Shown: piece by piece, positions 17,292-25,746 of the stretch
How the letters are laid out: each line of letters begins with the position of its first letter
Numbering within the stretch: position 1 is the stretch's first letter
Source of the DNA: CAWAVN01 sp963825075
GTDB taxonomy: Bacteria; Planctomycetota; Planctomycetia; Planctomycetales; Planctomycetaceae
Reading direction: 5' to 3'
Assembly: GCA_963825075.1 (NCBI GenBank)
Contig: CAWGRX010000042.1
Span: 60,720 to 124,719 of the forward strand
DNA length: 64,000 bases
Notes under the pieces: generated by a model
The model's input: only the letters and a program-made list of their open reading frames with translations
The model's database searches: none
What the model was told of the DNA's origin: nothing
Program-made: the position numbers and the translations under genes

Positions 17292-19049
17292 TTCTGATTC
17301 GGATTTCGCGTCTTTCGCCGGCTTGGCTTCGCTTGGCTTAAGGTCGGTCTGCGCGACATCGAGGGTGCCGAATTTTGTGCCGCCGGAGCTTATGGTCATC
17401 TGGGGCCACTTGCGGCCGTCGATTTCTTTCCAACCGGTGAAGCGGATTTCGCAGTCGTCTTCGTTCTCGGCGATGCGGGTGTCGAAGCCGAGCATCTCGC
17501 CCGTGTCGCGATTGAAGTACCAGCGGCTTTCGACGTTGGTCATCACCGCGACGATCACATCGACCTTCTCGCCCTGGCCGTCCAACGGTTCGCTGCCCAG
17601 GTAATAGAACTCGGTGAACTGGTCGTGGTCGGTGAGCATCCACCGCAGATGGGCGAGTGCCGTGAGCAAGCCCCCGCTGCCGGGCGGGAGATTTTCAAAA
17701 TTGGCGGTGGTGAGGTCCTGCGTGTAATCCTTGCCGGCCCATTTGAGTTCCACGAGCTTGTCGCTGATCTTCGCGGTGAAGTCCCGGCCTTCGCCATCTT
17801 TGCCGGTGAGCGTCCACGCCCCGCCCACGCTTTGAAAATCGCCCAGGTCTTTCATGCCTTTCAGCGTGCGGTCCTGTTCGAGCTGGTTGAAGTAGTAGTT
17901 GGCGAAGCCTTCTTTTTTGACGAGCATCTTTTTGTACTTGTCGGGCAGCGTGGGCTTCGGCCGGCCGATTTGGGGGATCGGCAGTTTGGGCTTGTCACCG
18001 GGTTTCTCTTTGGGTTGCCGGGGTTGGATTTTTGGCTCCGGTTTTTTGGCGGCGAATTCCGACTTGTGATGCAGCCCGCGGAGGCGGGGATAGATCGTGT
18101 GCTTCTCGCCGTCCCTGCGGTAAACCAGCGGGATTTTCCAGCCCTTGGGATAGATGCCCAGGATGTTCTTGAACTGGTTCACGCTGCGGATGGACCGGCC
18201 GCCGAAGGAGACGATTTCATCATCGGCCCTGAGGCCCCTGCGGTAGGCTTCGGATTCTTCCAGAATCTGATCGACGACGACCGCCCCATCATCGCGGCCA
18301 TAAACCGTGGCCCCCAAGGTGGCGTGATCGACGATCCGCCCGCTCTTGAGGTGCTCCATGAAGTGCTTGATCTGATTGATGGAGATCGCATAGCCCGCCC
18401 CCGAGTTGACCCGGCCGCGTTTTTCGAACGAGCCGCGGCCGTTGATGCCCACGAGTTCGCCGTCCATGTTAAACAGCGGCCCGCCGGAGTTCCCGGGATT
18501 GATCGAGGTGTCGGTCTGGATGCAGTCGGTGTATTCGAGGATGGTGCCGGCCGGGTACTGGTAGCGGTGCACGCCGCTGATGATCCCGAATGTCACCGTG
18601 GGGCGGAAGTCGGTCGCGAGCAGGAAGGGGTTGCCCATCGCGAAGGACCAATCGCCGGCTTGGAGTTTGTCGCTGTCTCCCAAAGGGGCGGTGGGGAAAT
18701 CGTTTCGGCCGAGGAGCTTGACCATCGCCACGTCGCCGGTGGGATCGATGCCGACGACGATGCCGTCGTAGAGCTTCCCATCGTTGAGGCCGCACTGCAT
18801 GTAATCGCCCGAACCCTTGGTGACGTGGAAGTTGGTGAGGACGTAGCCGTCTTTGGAGATTAAGACGCCGGACCCGCCGCCTCCCCCGCCCGGTCCGAAG
18901 ATGGCAACGACCGCCGGGGCGACTTTCTCCACCACCTCGACCCGTTTCGCTTGGGCATCGAGCACCGCCTGATCAACCGCGCGAGCGGGAACCATTGGCA
19001 AGAATATCAAACCCGCCGCCAGAGCCAACAGGGTGTGGAGCTTTCTCAT
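17289..19049 (-). CDS. DegP/HtrA-type serine protease with PDZ and long C-terminal extension (catalytic triad intact)
   Basis: 586-residue exported protease, signal MRKLHTLLALAAGLIFLPMV. The triad is complete: His in GYVLTNFHVTKGSG, Asp in DPTGDVAMVKL, Ser in INPGNSGGPLFNMDGELVG. A PDZ domain occupies about 235-320 (GLRADDEIVSFGGRSIRSVN). A Pro/Lys-rich linker (about 330-375) follows, then a ~200-residue beta-rich domain of unknown type (FENLPPGSGGLLTALAHLRW; WYFNRDTGEMLGFDTRIAEN) unlike standard DegP. Probable role: periplasmic protein quality control or processing. Its two neighbours downstream are catalytically dead relatives, which suggests they regulate or guide it. Confidence 0.88.
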   Translation of the reverse strand: MRKLHTLLALAAGLIFLPMVPARAVDQAVLDAQAKRVEVVEKVAPAVVAIFGPGGGGGGSGVLISKDGYVLTNFHVTKGSGDYMQCGLNDGKLYDGIVVGIDPTGDVAMVKLLGRNDFPTAPLGDSDKLQAGDWSFAMGNPFLLATDFRPTVTFGIISGVHRYQYPAGTILEYTDCIQTDTSINPGNSGGPLFNMDGELVGINGRGSFEKRGRVNSGAGYAISINQIKHFMEHLKSGRIVDHATLGATVYGRDDGAVVVDQILEESEAYRRGLRADDEIVSFGGRSIRSVNQFKNILGIYPKGWKIPLVYRRDGEKHTIYPRLRGLHHKSEFAAKKPEPKIQPRQPKEKPGDKPKLPIPQIGRPKPTLPDKYKKMLVKKEGFANYYFNQLEQDRTLKGMKDLGDFQSVGGAWTLTGKDGEGRDFTAKISDKLVELKWAGKDYTQDLTTANFENLPPGSGGLLTALAHLRWMLTDHDQFTEFYYLGSEPLDGQGEKVDVIVAVMTNVESRWYFNRDTGEMLGFDTRIAENEDDCEIRFTGWKEIDGRKWPQMTISSGGTKFGTLDVAQTDLKPSEAKPAKDAKSESE

Positions 19050-19115
19050 CTTCCGTTCCTTATCGTTTTCTTTGAATGGTCGAAATCATGGGGCTTACGC
19101 CCCACGCTCGCCGCG

Positions 19116-20321
19116 CTATTTAATAAACTTCGCATCCGCGAGGTCAAGGTGGTCGCCCACGCCGAGGTCGTCGTCGCCCACGAAGTCCACGAGGATGTCC
19201 AGCACGACCACGCCGGTGACGTCGAGGTCCAGTTTCTTCGGTTCGTCGTTGCCGCGGACGATGGTGTCGAGCAGCGTCTTGTCATCGGCTTTGATGACGA
19301 CGTGCACATCGCCCAGACCGTTTTGGGCGACGTAGTTGTCGATGCCCATCATCGCCTGGAAGCGGCGCATCTCCTTGCTGAGCCGGTAGGCGAGTTCCGT
19401 TTTCGAATGGATGCACAGCCCGCGGGCGTAAACTTTGTTGCCTAGTTGCAAGGGTTTGCCGGTGAAGTTCTGGTTGATTTTGACGTCGTGGTAGCTGAGC
19501 TCGATCGGCGAAGGCGGTGCCCCGTCGATGGCGAGGGGCACCGTGACTTCTTTTTTCCGCGGGGTGATGTCGGAGAGATATTGCACTTTGCCCAGACTGA
19601 AATCGAGGTTCACCAGTTTGTCCGCCGGCAGGTTGAGGCTGGTCCCCGACAAGAGTTCCCCCTCGAAACCCTCGCCCGTCCATTTGAGGGACTTGAGCTC
19701 CACGGAATCCTTGTTCGGCAACACGGCCCGGCAGACGGCTGTCGCGGCAGGCGGCTTGCGGTTGCCGTAAACCATCCCAAACACTTTGGCCCTGTTGACC
19801 GGCAGAGTCACGGATCCCGAGACGAACTGCACTTTCTCATCGGTGATGGGGCCGACCACGCCAGGGACATGGTCCAGCAAATCATTTTTGGGAATTACAA
19901 GCAGGTCTTTGTTTTCCTGACGCTTGGTGAGTTTTTTCCAGTCGGCATCGAACGCATTGGAATGCGGCGCCAACCGGACGCTGCTGATGGCCTCGGCCGG
20001 GATCTTCAACGTGCCCATCTCGGTCGTTTCCAGCGTGAAGTTGTCCTGGGTCGAGGTCACCTCTTTGCAACTGAGCCGGCTGCCATCGGTGAGCAGCACC
20101 TCTTTGGGGGCGGCTTCGGGGGATTCGCTTTTCGTCGCCAACCGCAGCTCCAGCACGTCCTCCATCGGGATCGACTTTTCGCCGCCTTCGGAAGACAAGA
20201 CGAGTTGGCCGCCGGAAAGCGTTTTGAGTTCGCCTTTATGCTCGGCCCCTGCAAAGGTGGAGACCTCAACAGGCGGCCCCGCCAGCACAGCAGCCGTCAA
20301 CAGAGTGGATACAATCCCCAT
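19116..20321 (-). CDS. Secreted NPCBM-domain protein
   Basis: About 401 residues from the ATG at 20321, signal MGIVSTLLTAAVLAGPP. The N-terminal half repeats a short beta motif of the kind GELKTLSGGQLVLSSEGGEK, VLLTDGSRLSCKEVTSTQDN and TLKIPAEAISSVRL. The C-terminal ~170 residues match the NPCBM (novel putative carbohydrate-binding module) pattern: GNKVYARGLCIHSKTELAY, FQAMMGIDNYVAQNG, VHVVIKADDKTLLDT and LDLDVTGVVVLDILVDFVGD. It is probably a periplasmic or surface glycan-binding protein. It precedes the protease gene by 66 bp on the same strand, so co-expression is likely. Confidence 0.78.
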   Translation of the reverse strand: MGIVSTLLTAAVLAGPPVEVSTFAGAEHKGELKTLSGGQLVLSSEGGEKSIPMEDVLELRLATKSESPEAAPKEVLLTDGSRLSCKEVTSTQDNFTLETTEMGTLKIPAEAISSVRLAPHSNAFDADWKKLTKRQENKDLLVIPKNDLLDHVPGVVGPITDEKVQFVSGSVTLPVNRAKVFGMVYGNRKPPAATAVCRAVLPNKDSVELKSLKWTGEGFEGELLSGTSLNLPADKLVNLDFSLGKVQYLSDITPRKKEVTVPLAIDGAPPSPIELSYHDVKINQNFTGKPLQLGNKVYARGLCIHSKTELAYRLSKEMRRFQAMMGIDNYVAQNGLGDVHVVIKADDKTLLDTIVRGNDEPKKLDLDVTGVVVLDILVDFVGDDDLGVGDHLDLADAKFIK

Positions 20322-20401
20322 GCTTCTGCCTCTTTTCTTCGTTGTAAACTTTATTGCAATCAACATGAGGTTAGAGGATAGAAGTTAGCGGATGGACTGA
20401 C

Positions 20402-20808
20402 TTCAACTCGCCAACCTCTAACCTCCATCCTCCATCCTCATTTCAATTCGGTGATGTCGAACCTGAAAAGAAAAACCGGGGCTAGCGCCCTTCGGCTCAT
20501 CAATGCGACAATTATTTGTCGAGCGAACCTCTGAGCATAGAAGTTAGAGGATAGACGAGCTTCAATTCGCCAACCTCTAACCTCCATCCTCATTTCAATT
20601 CGGTGATGTCGAACCTGAAAAGAAAAACCGGGGCTAGCGCCCTGCGGCTCATCAATGCGACAATTATTTGTCGAGCGAACCTCTGAGCATAGAAGTTAGA
20701 GGATAGACGAGCTTCAATTCGCCAACCTCTAACCTCCATCCTCATTTCAATTCGGTGATGTCGAACCTGAAAAGAAAAACCGGGGCTAGCGCCCTGCGGC
20801 TAATCAAT
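20402..20808. repeat. 152-bp tandem repeat (about 2.7 copies) carrying the family C and D motifs
   Basis: The unit CAATTCGGTGATGTCGAACC...GGGGCTAGCGCCCTGCGGCTCATC recurs at 152-bp spacing (marker CGGTGATG at 20449, 20601, 20753). Each unit contains the GGCTAGCGCC motif, a small hairpin CGACAATTATTTGTCG and family D words AACCTCTAACCTCCATCC. The first unit carries an extra CTCCATC. It fills most of the 490-bp gene-free gap between the NPCBM gene and the KPGES-repeat gene. Confidence 0.88.
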
Positions 20809-20811
20809 GAA

Positions 20812-22644
20812 TTACTTGTTCCGCCCCGTGGCCAAGTCATAGGTCGCCTGCTGGATGCGGGATTGGCGGATGGACAGTCGCTGGAGTTGTTCCAGCACGT
20901 CGGCCTTCAAAGCCTGTTCGCCGTTGGGGCTGTCGATCATCCGGCCGAACTGCTTGGTCATGCGGTTCACCCGCAGTTGCAGCGAGCGGAGCATCTTCAG
21001 TTCCGCCAGAATATCCACGAGCGGCGGATCGGACGGCTGGCCGTTTTTGGGCGGCGGGTTCTTCTTTTTCTGCTTGAGTTTTTCGAGTTCCTTTTTGAGG
21101 GCTTCGATGGCCTCGGCCAATGCTTCGATGATGTCGCGTTCGATGGCCTGGGTGATCTCGCCCACGTGGTCGTCTTCCAGCCGGCGGGCCACGGTCAGCA
21201 TGTCCTCGCGAAGCTGCTGGACCGCTTCGGGGAACGCCACGGACGAGCCTTCTTCCTTCAAAAGCGTGAGGGCTTTCTGGGCGTCGGTGGCGATTTCGTT
21301 TTCATCCCGCGAAAGTTGCGTGGCCTGCTGGGAATGCCGTTCCGCCCAGGCGGACGCGTCGATGCGGTCCAAATCCCTAGTGCCTTGATAGACCAGCTTC
21401 TGCATGGCGAGCATTTTCTGGAAGCGGGCTTCCAAAGCCAACAGCAACAGCTCGCGCTCTTCGTCGCGAAGCTGCCGGAGGATTTCTTCGAGTTTTTCCT
21501 TGGCCGCGATCAGCTTTTTGATCGCCTCGTCCTGGGCTTTGGAGGCGTCGTCGTGGTTTTTCTTTTTCAGCTCTTCGATGGCGCGTTCCATCTCTTCGCG
21601 GGCTTTTTCGATTTCTTCCCGGCCCGGCGTGCGCTTGTTGCGGTTGTCGTCTTGCGACTGCTGATTGGGATCCTGGGGTTTCTGGTCGCCGGGCTTTTGA
21701 TCTCCCGGTTTGCTTTCGCCGGGCTTGCTTTGACCGGGTTTGCTTTGCCCCGGCTTGCTCTGTCCGGGCTTGCTTTCACCCGGTTTGCTTTCGCCCGGTT
21801 TCGATTCGCCCGGTTTCGATTCTCCAGGCTTGCTCTCGCCCGGCTTCTTTTCACCTGGTTTTGATTCACCGGGTTTCTTCTCCCCCGGTTTCGACTCACC
21901 GGGTTTTTTCTCTCCGGGTTTCGATTCCCCAGGCTTGCTTTCCCCAGGCTTCGACTCGCCGGGTTTCTTTTCACCCGGTTTGCCTTCGCCGGGCTTGCCG
22001 GCGTTTTTGGCGGCGTCTTGGCCGTCGATTTTGTTTTCGAGATCTTTGGTTTCCTTGGCGACTTTGGCCTGGGCGTCGGCGAGGCGTTTGGCATCTTCGC
22101 CGCGCTCGGTTTTGGCCCTGAGGTCTTTTTCCTTGCCCAGGAGTTTGCCCAAGTCTTTGAGCAGATCCTTAATGCGGGCCTGCTCGGCTTTGAGGTCGTC
22201 GATCCGGCCTTCGCTGTTGAGCAGTTTGAGCATTGCGTGCAGGCTGGCGAGCACGTCGTCCTGGCGTTCGACCGCCGAGCCGAACTGCTCGCCTTCCAAA
22301 AGCTGGACCACGCGGTTCATCTGATCGGAGAGCCGGGCTTCCTTGCTGAGCCGGATCGCCCGCACCAGGATGTCGGCTTTTGCGGGATCGGTTTTGCGGA
22401 GGTAGTCGGCCATTTTTTGGAGTGTGCGGTCGAACTGCCGATAGCGGTTCGCGACTTCCCGCTGCCGGTCCAAGGCCGACTTTTCCTCGGCCGCCGGATC
22501 GGTTTCGCCCGCGCTTTCCGTGGCGGCGGGGGTTTCCGTTTTGTCTTGGGGGGCAGGATCGTCCGTCCAACCCAGGAGAGGAGACACCCCCAGGGCGACG
22601 AGTAACAAAATCGTCATCAAATGGGTCCAGCCGGTGCGTTGCAT
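20812..22644 (-). CDS. Exported coiled-coil protein with KPGES pentapeptide repeats
   Basis: 610 residues; start ATG at 22644 with GGAGGAG 8-9 nt upstream; signal MQRTGWTHLMTILLLVALGV. The order is: an N-terminal helical domain (about 55-200), then about 22 tandem pentapeptides of the KPGES/KPGEK/KPGQS type (about 213-325), then a long charged coiled coil (REEIEKAREEMERAIEELKK, about 345-540) and a helical tail. No enzyme motif is visible. It is likely a rigid periplasmic spacer or scaffold. It sits between the DUF4175-like membrane protein and the NPCBM/protease genes in the minus-strand cluster. Copy number of the repeat may vary between strains. Confidence 0.7.
   Translation of the reverse strand: MQRTGWTHLMTILLLVALGVSPLLGWTDDPAPQDKTETPAATESAGETDPAAEEKSALDRQREVANRYRQFDRTLQKMADYLRKTDPAKADILVRAIRLSKEARLSDQMNRVVQLLEGEQFGSAVERQDDVLASLHAMLKLLNSEGRIDDLKAEQARIKDLLKDLGKLLGKEKDLRAKTERGEDAKRLADAQAKVAKETKDLENKIDGQDAAKNAGKPGEGKPGEKKPGESKPGESKPGESKPGEKKPGESKPGEKKPGESKPGEKKPGESKPGESKPGESKPGESKPGESKPGQSKPGQSKPGQSKPGESKPGDQKPGDQKPQDPNQQSQDDNRNKRTPGREEIEKAREEMERAIEELKKKNHDDASKAQDEAIKKLIAAKEKLEEILRQLRDEERELLLLALEARFQKMLAMQKLVYQGTRDLDRIDASAWAERHSQQATQLSRDENEIATDAQKALTLLKEEGSSVAFPEAVQQLREDMLTVARRLEDDHVGEITQAIERDIIEALAEAIEALKKELEKLKQKKKNPPPKNGQPSDPPLVDILAELKMLRSLQLRVNRMTKQFGRMIDSPNGEQALKADVLEQLQRLSIRQSRIQQATYDLATGRNK
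21690..21995. repeat. 15-bp coding minisatellite (KPGES repeats)
   Basis: About twenty imperfect copies of a 15-bp unit of the form GGGCTTGCTTTCACC or GGGTTTCGATTCGCC lie inside the coiled-coil gene. Synonymous positions differ between copies, so the array is not freshly amplified throughout, though the CCCGGCTTGCT block near 21740-21780 is more uniform. Confidence 0.85.
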
Positions 22645-22901
22645 GATTTTGCGCTCCTCCGAAGGTCGATGTGAGGCGAAAAAAACCGGGCGTCAAGGCG
22701 AGAGGCCGCCTTGTTCACCATTGTTTGTTGTCCGATGTTTCCGAAGTCCCGTCAAGAGGGATCGTTCGAATGTGTTATGATCGCGGTGTGATCGGCGACT
22801 TTCCAATTTCAGTCGTTCCAAAAAAGTTCGCAAAAATTGTTTTGGTTTTCGTGAGCCACCCAATTCGATTCCGAAGCGATCTATTCTGCAATCTCCAATT
22901 C

Positions 22902-25584
22902 CTAATCGAGCAGGTTCAGTTTCTTGAGTTGATCGACCGATTCTTTTTGGGCTTTTTGTTTGGCGGTTTCGGTCTCGTTGATCATTTGCTGCACGTCCCT
23001 TGCCAACCTCCCGTAGTCCGCAAAGCCTTTCATTTCCTCGTAGACCTTTTTCATGTTCTCCAGCATGGCGGCGACGTCGGTGCGGCTTTCCTGGATGGCG
23101 GGGCCGGCGTTTTGGTCGCTTTCTTGGACATCCTTGTAATGCACCAGCGAGCGGTCCACGCGGGGGAAATCGGCGTCGCCGATCCGCTTCAAGGGATCGA
23201 TAATCAACTCACGCAAACTTTGGACCATTTTGGCCGACTCGATCCCGTTGTTCGCCATCTCATCCAGAATCTCGCGGAACGAGGCTTCCACGGCGTGGGT
23301 TTCGAGCTTGTTCTTGGCGATCTGTTGAATGGACCGTGTAGCGGTCGCGGTCAGCGACGAATCGAGTTCACGCTGCGTCCTCTGCTCCTCGGCCGTGCGG
23401 TTCGTTTTGGTTTTGAGTTTATTGAATTGGTCCGAATCGGTGCCGGCTTTGACGAGGTCGGCCTCGACGCCTTCCACTTCAGTGATGATCTGTTGAAACC
23501 GGCTCAAAAGGCCCAATTCCTTCTGGTACAAAATCGCCATCAGCTCGTCCCGGCTGACGACCTTGAACACGTATTCGGGCTTGGGCTTCTGGCGGACGGT
23601 GTGCGGGCCGTTGATGTTGTCGCCGTCTTCGGAATACACCGTCAACATCAGCACGTCGCCGGCTTTGATGCCCCGCGGACCGTTGGCGTCCTGGAACAGG
23701 ATTTTGGAAACGTCGAATCGCTCGAAGGGTTCATCATCTTGGGGGTCGTCGGCATCGTGGGTGAGCTTGAGTTCATAATCCTTCGGCTCCGCGGAGGGCG
23801 GGGATTCGAACTCGACGGGCACCCAATCGGGACCCGTGAGCAGCCGGCCGTCGTCCGTCATCAGTTGGTATTCAAAGCGGGCCTGGGCGACGCCGTAGTC
23901 GTCGGTGATTTTGCCTTTGACGGGAATCTGAGCCTTGTCCGTGATGAACTCCCCGATGCCGATGTATTCCAGATTGTGTTCGGGCGGCTGATCCGCGACG
24001 CCGTTGATCGTCAGCCGCGCCGGTTCGCTGCTGAGGATGTCGTCCGCATCCTCCAGATAAATCCGCAAGAGCGCAGTTGGAAGGCAGCGGGATTTGCTGG
24101 ATAGGCTTCGTCTGCCACGCCGCGAACTCCGCGACCTGCAAAAACGGATTGAGCACAAACCCCCTTTGTAAATCGCCCGTCAGCGGCAAGCCCGGCGGCA
24201 TGAGCTTGAGTGACGCATCCGTCGCCAGCACCAAAGGCAGCCGAAAGGTTTTCTCGCCTGCCTGCAAACAGTCCTCGGCGAAGTTTTTGGCGAGGGGCAG
24301 TTCCAACATCGGCACGCCGTCTTGAGCCAGGAGTTCAAACTTCGCCGTCCCCGGTTGGGCCAGGCCCTTTTCGTTTTTGGGGGCGGCTTTGACGGTGAGT
24401 CGAAAGTTCTGCCCTTCGACCCGCACGCCCACCAGCGGCTTGTTCGAGGTGGCCTGCATCACGATTTCGGTCTCCATCGGTAAGGAGACGTGCGAGCCTA
24501 AGACGAGCTTTTCCTTCTCGCGCACTTTGCGATCCTCTTCATTCGCCGGTTCAAACTGATAGTTGAGGCCGGTGTAATCCGGGTAGGTGCGGTCGAGCTT
24601 CATCTCGTCGATGACGGGCGGATCGACGATCACCACGCGGAAGGGCTTTCGATTCACGAAATCGTGCCCGCGAATGGTGAAGGTCATCCCGTCCAACAGG
24701 TTGGACACCGTTTGGCGAAATTCGCGGTCGCCGGTCTTGCTCATGTTGAGCGTGGCCCCGCCCCGGCCGTTTTCCAGCGTATAATCCCATTCGACATCAG
24801 CCGGCACGACCCAATCCTTGCCGCCTTTTTTTTCCTTATCCGCGGCGGGCACGAGGACCGAGAGCGTGAAATCTTCGCCGCGCGGGTGCTTGTAAACGAA
24901 CTCTCCATCGACTTCCTGGAACTGTTTGACCCGCTCGTCCGAACTGGCGATCACGCGGGGCACGAGGAGGCTTTCGCGGTCCCAATACTCTTCCCGGAGT
25001 CCGAAGAAGGCTTTGTACCAGTAGCCCAAGGCCTCTTGATTGAGAAACCCGAAGCCCACAATCGAAGCCGCGAACACGACCGCCGTCAGCATCGCCTTTT
25101 GCAGGGGGCGTTTGGCGAGCACGTCCCCGACTTCCAGCTGGCGAGTGGCTTCCGAAACGTCGGCGATGGTGCGGTTCAAGAGCGTCGTGGTGAAGGCGGT
25201 TTCCTTGCCGGTGGTGGACTCGGCCACTTCCACCGCGGTGATCAGCCGGTCGTCGAGTTCGGGAAACCGGCGTTCCAAGACCAGCGCCAAGGCTTTGGTC
25301 CGCATGCTTTTTAAGAGCCGCTGCACGAGCCAGAGCATCAAACAGCCCGCGAGGAACGAAATCGCCGCGATGTCGATCAGCATCCGGAACCACACCGGCA
25401 ATTCCAGATTACTGACTTTGAAGTAGGCCCAGTTGAGAGCCAGCGTGATCCAGAACACGGCCCCCAAGGCCGCGATCACCCACGCCGTGCCTTCCAGAAA
25501 GACATACCTGCGGATCTTCGCCCGCAGCCGCGCCAAGACGGTTTCAATTTCCGGCCGAATGTCGGGTTCGAGGGCAGTCGCCAT
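22902..25584 (-). CDS. Large membrane protein, DUF4175-like (one frameshift)
   Basis: About 893 residues once one indel near 24075 is bridged. MATALEPDIRPEIETVLARL begins the protein. Two membrane helices lie at about 30-52 and 65-90 (WVIAALGAVFWITLALNWAY; LIDIAAISFLAGCLMLWLV) and a third at about 165-185. After that comes a large extracytoplasmic part with Ig/beta-sandwich-like segments (PFRVVIVDPPVIDEMKLDRT) and a long helical C-terminal region. The upstream piece ends at PLPSNCA and the rest resumes LLRIYLEDADDILSSEPARL. Similar large membrane proteins accompany MoxR/vWA genes in planctomycetes. Function unknown. Confidence 0.68.
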
Positions 25585-25722
25585 GATGTCTCTCGCTCGT
25601 TTATTTCAAATTCTTCTAAAAGTCTTCTATCTGTTAGACGCGACTTATGCGTTTTAAGTTCCCCGCCGGGAAAGTTTCACGTTTCACGTTTGAGCACATT
25701 GCCGAACGTTAAACATGAAACT

Positions 25723-25741
25723 CCCTTCGCGGAGCGAAGGG
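25723..25741. repeat. Short perfect hairpin in the 162-bp gap between membrane-protein genes
   Basis: CCCTTCGC-GGA-GCGAAGGG forms an 8-bp stem a few bases downstream of the vWA gene's stop on the minus strand. No T tract follows on that strand. The rest of the gap has a doubled TTTCACG word and no gene. Confidence 0.5.
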
Positions 25742-25746
25742 CGACT

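Noticed and set aside
20402..22000. Possible CRISPR array from regularly spaced repeats
   Set aside because: The 152-bp units are contiguous with no unique spacers, and the 15-bp repeats are coding pentapeptides. No cas genes are present.
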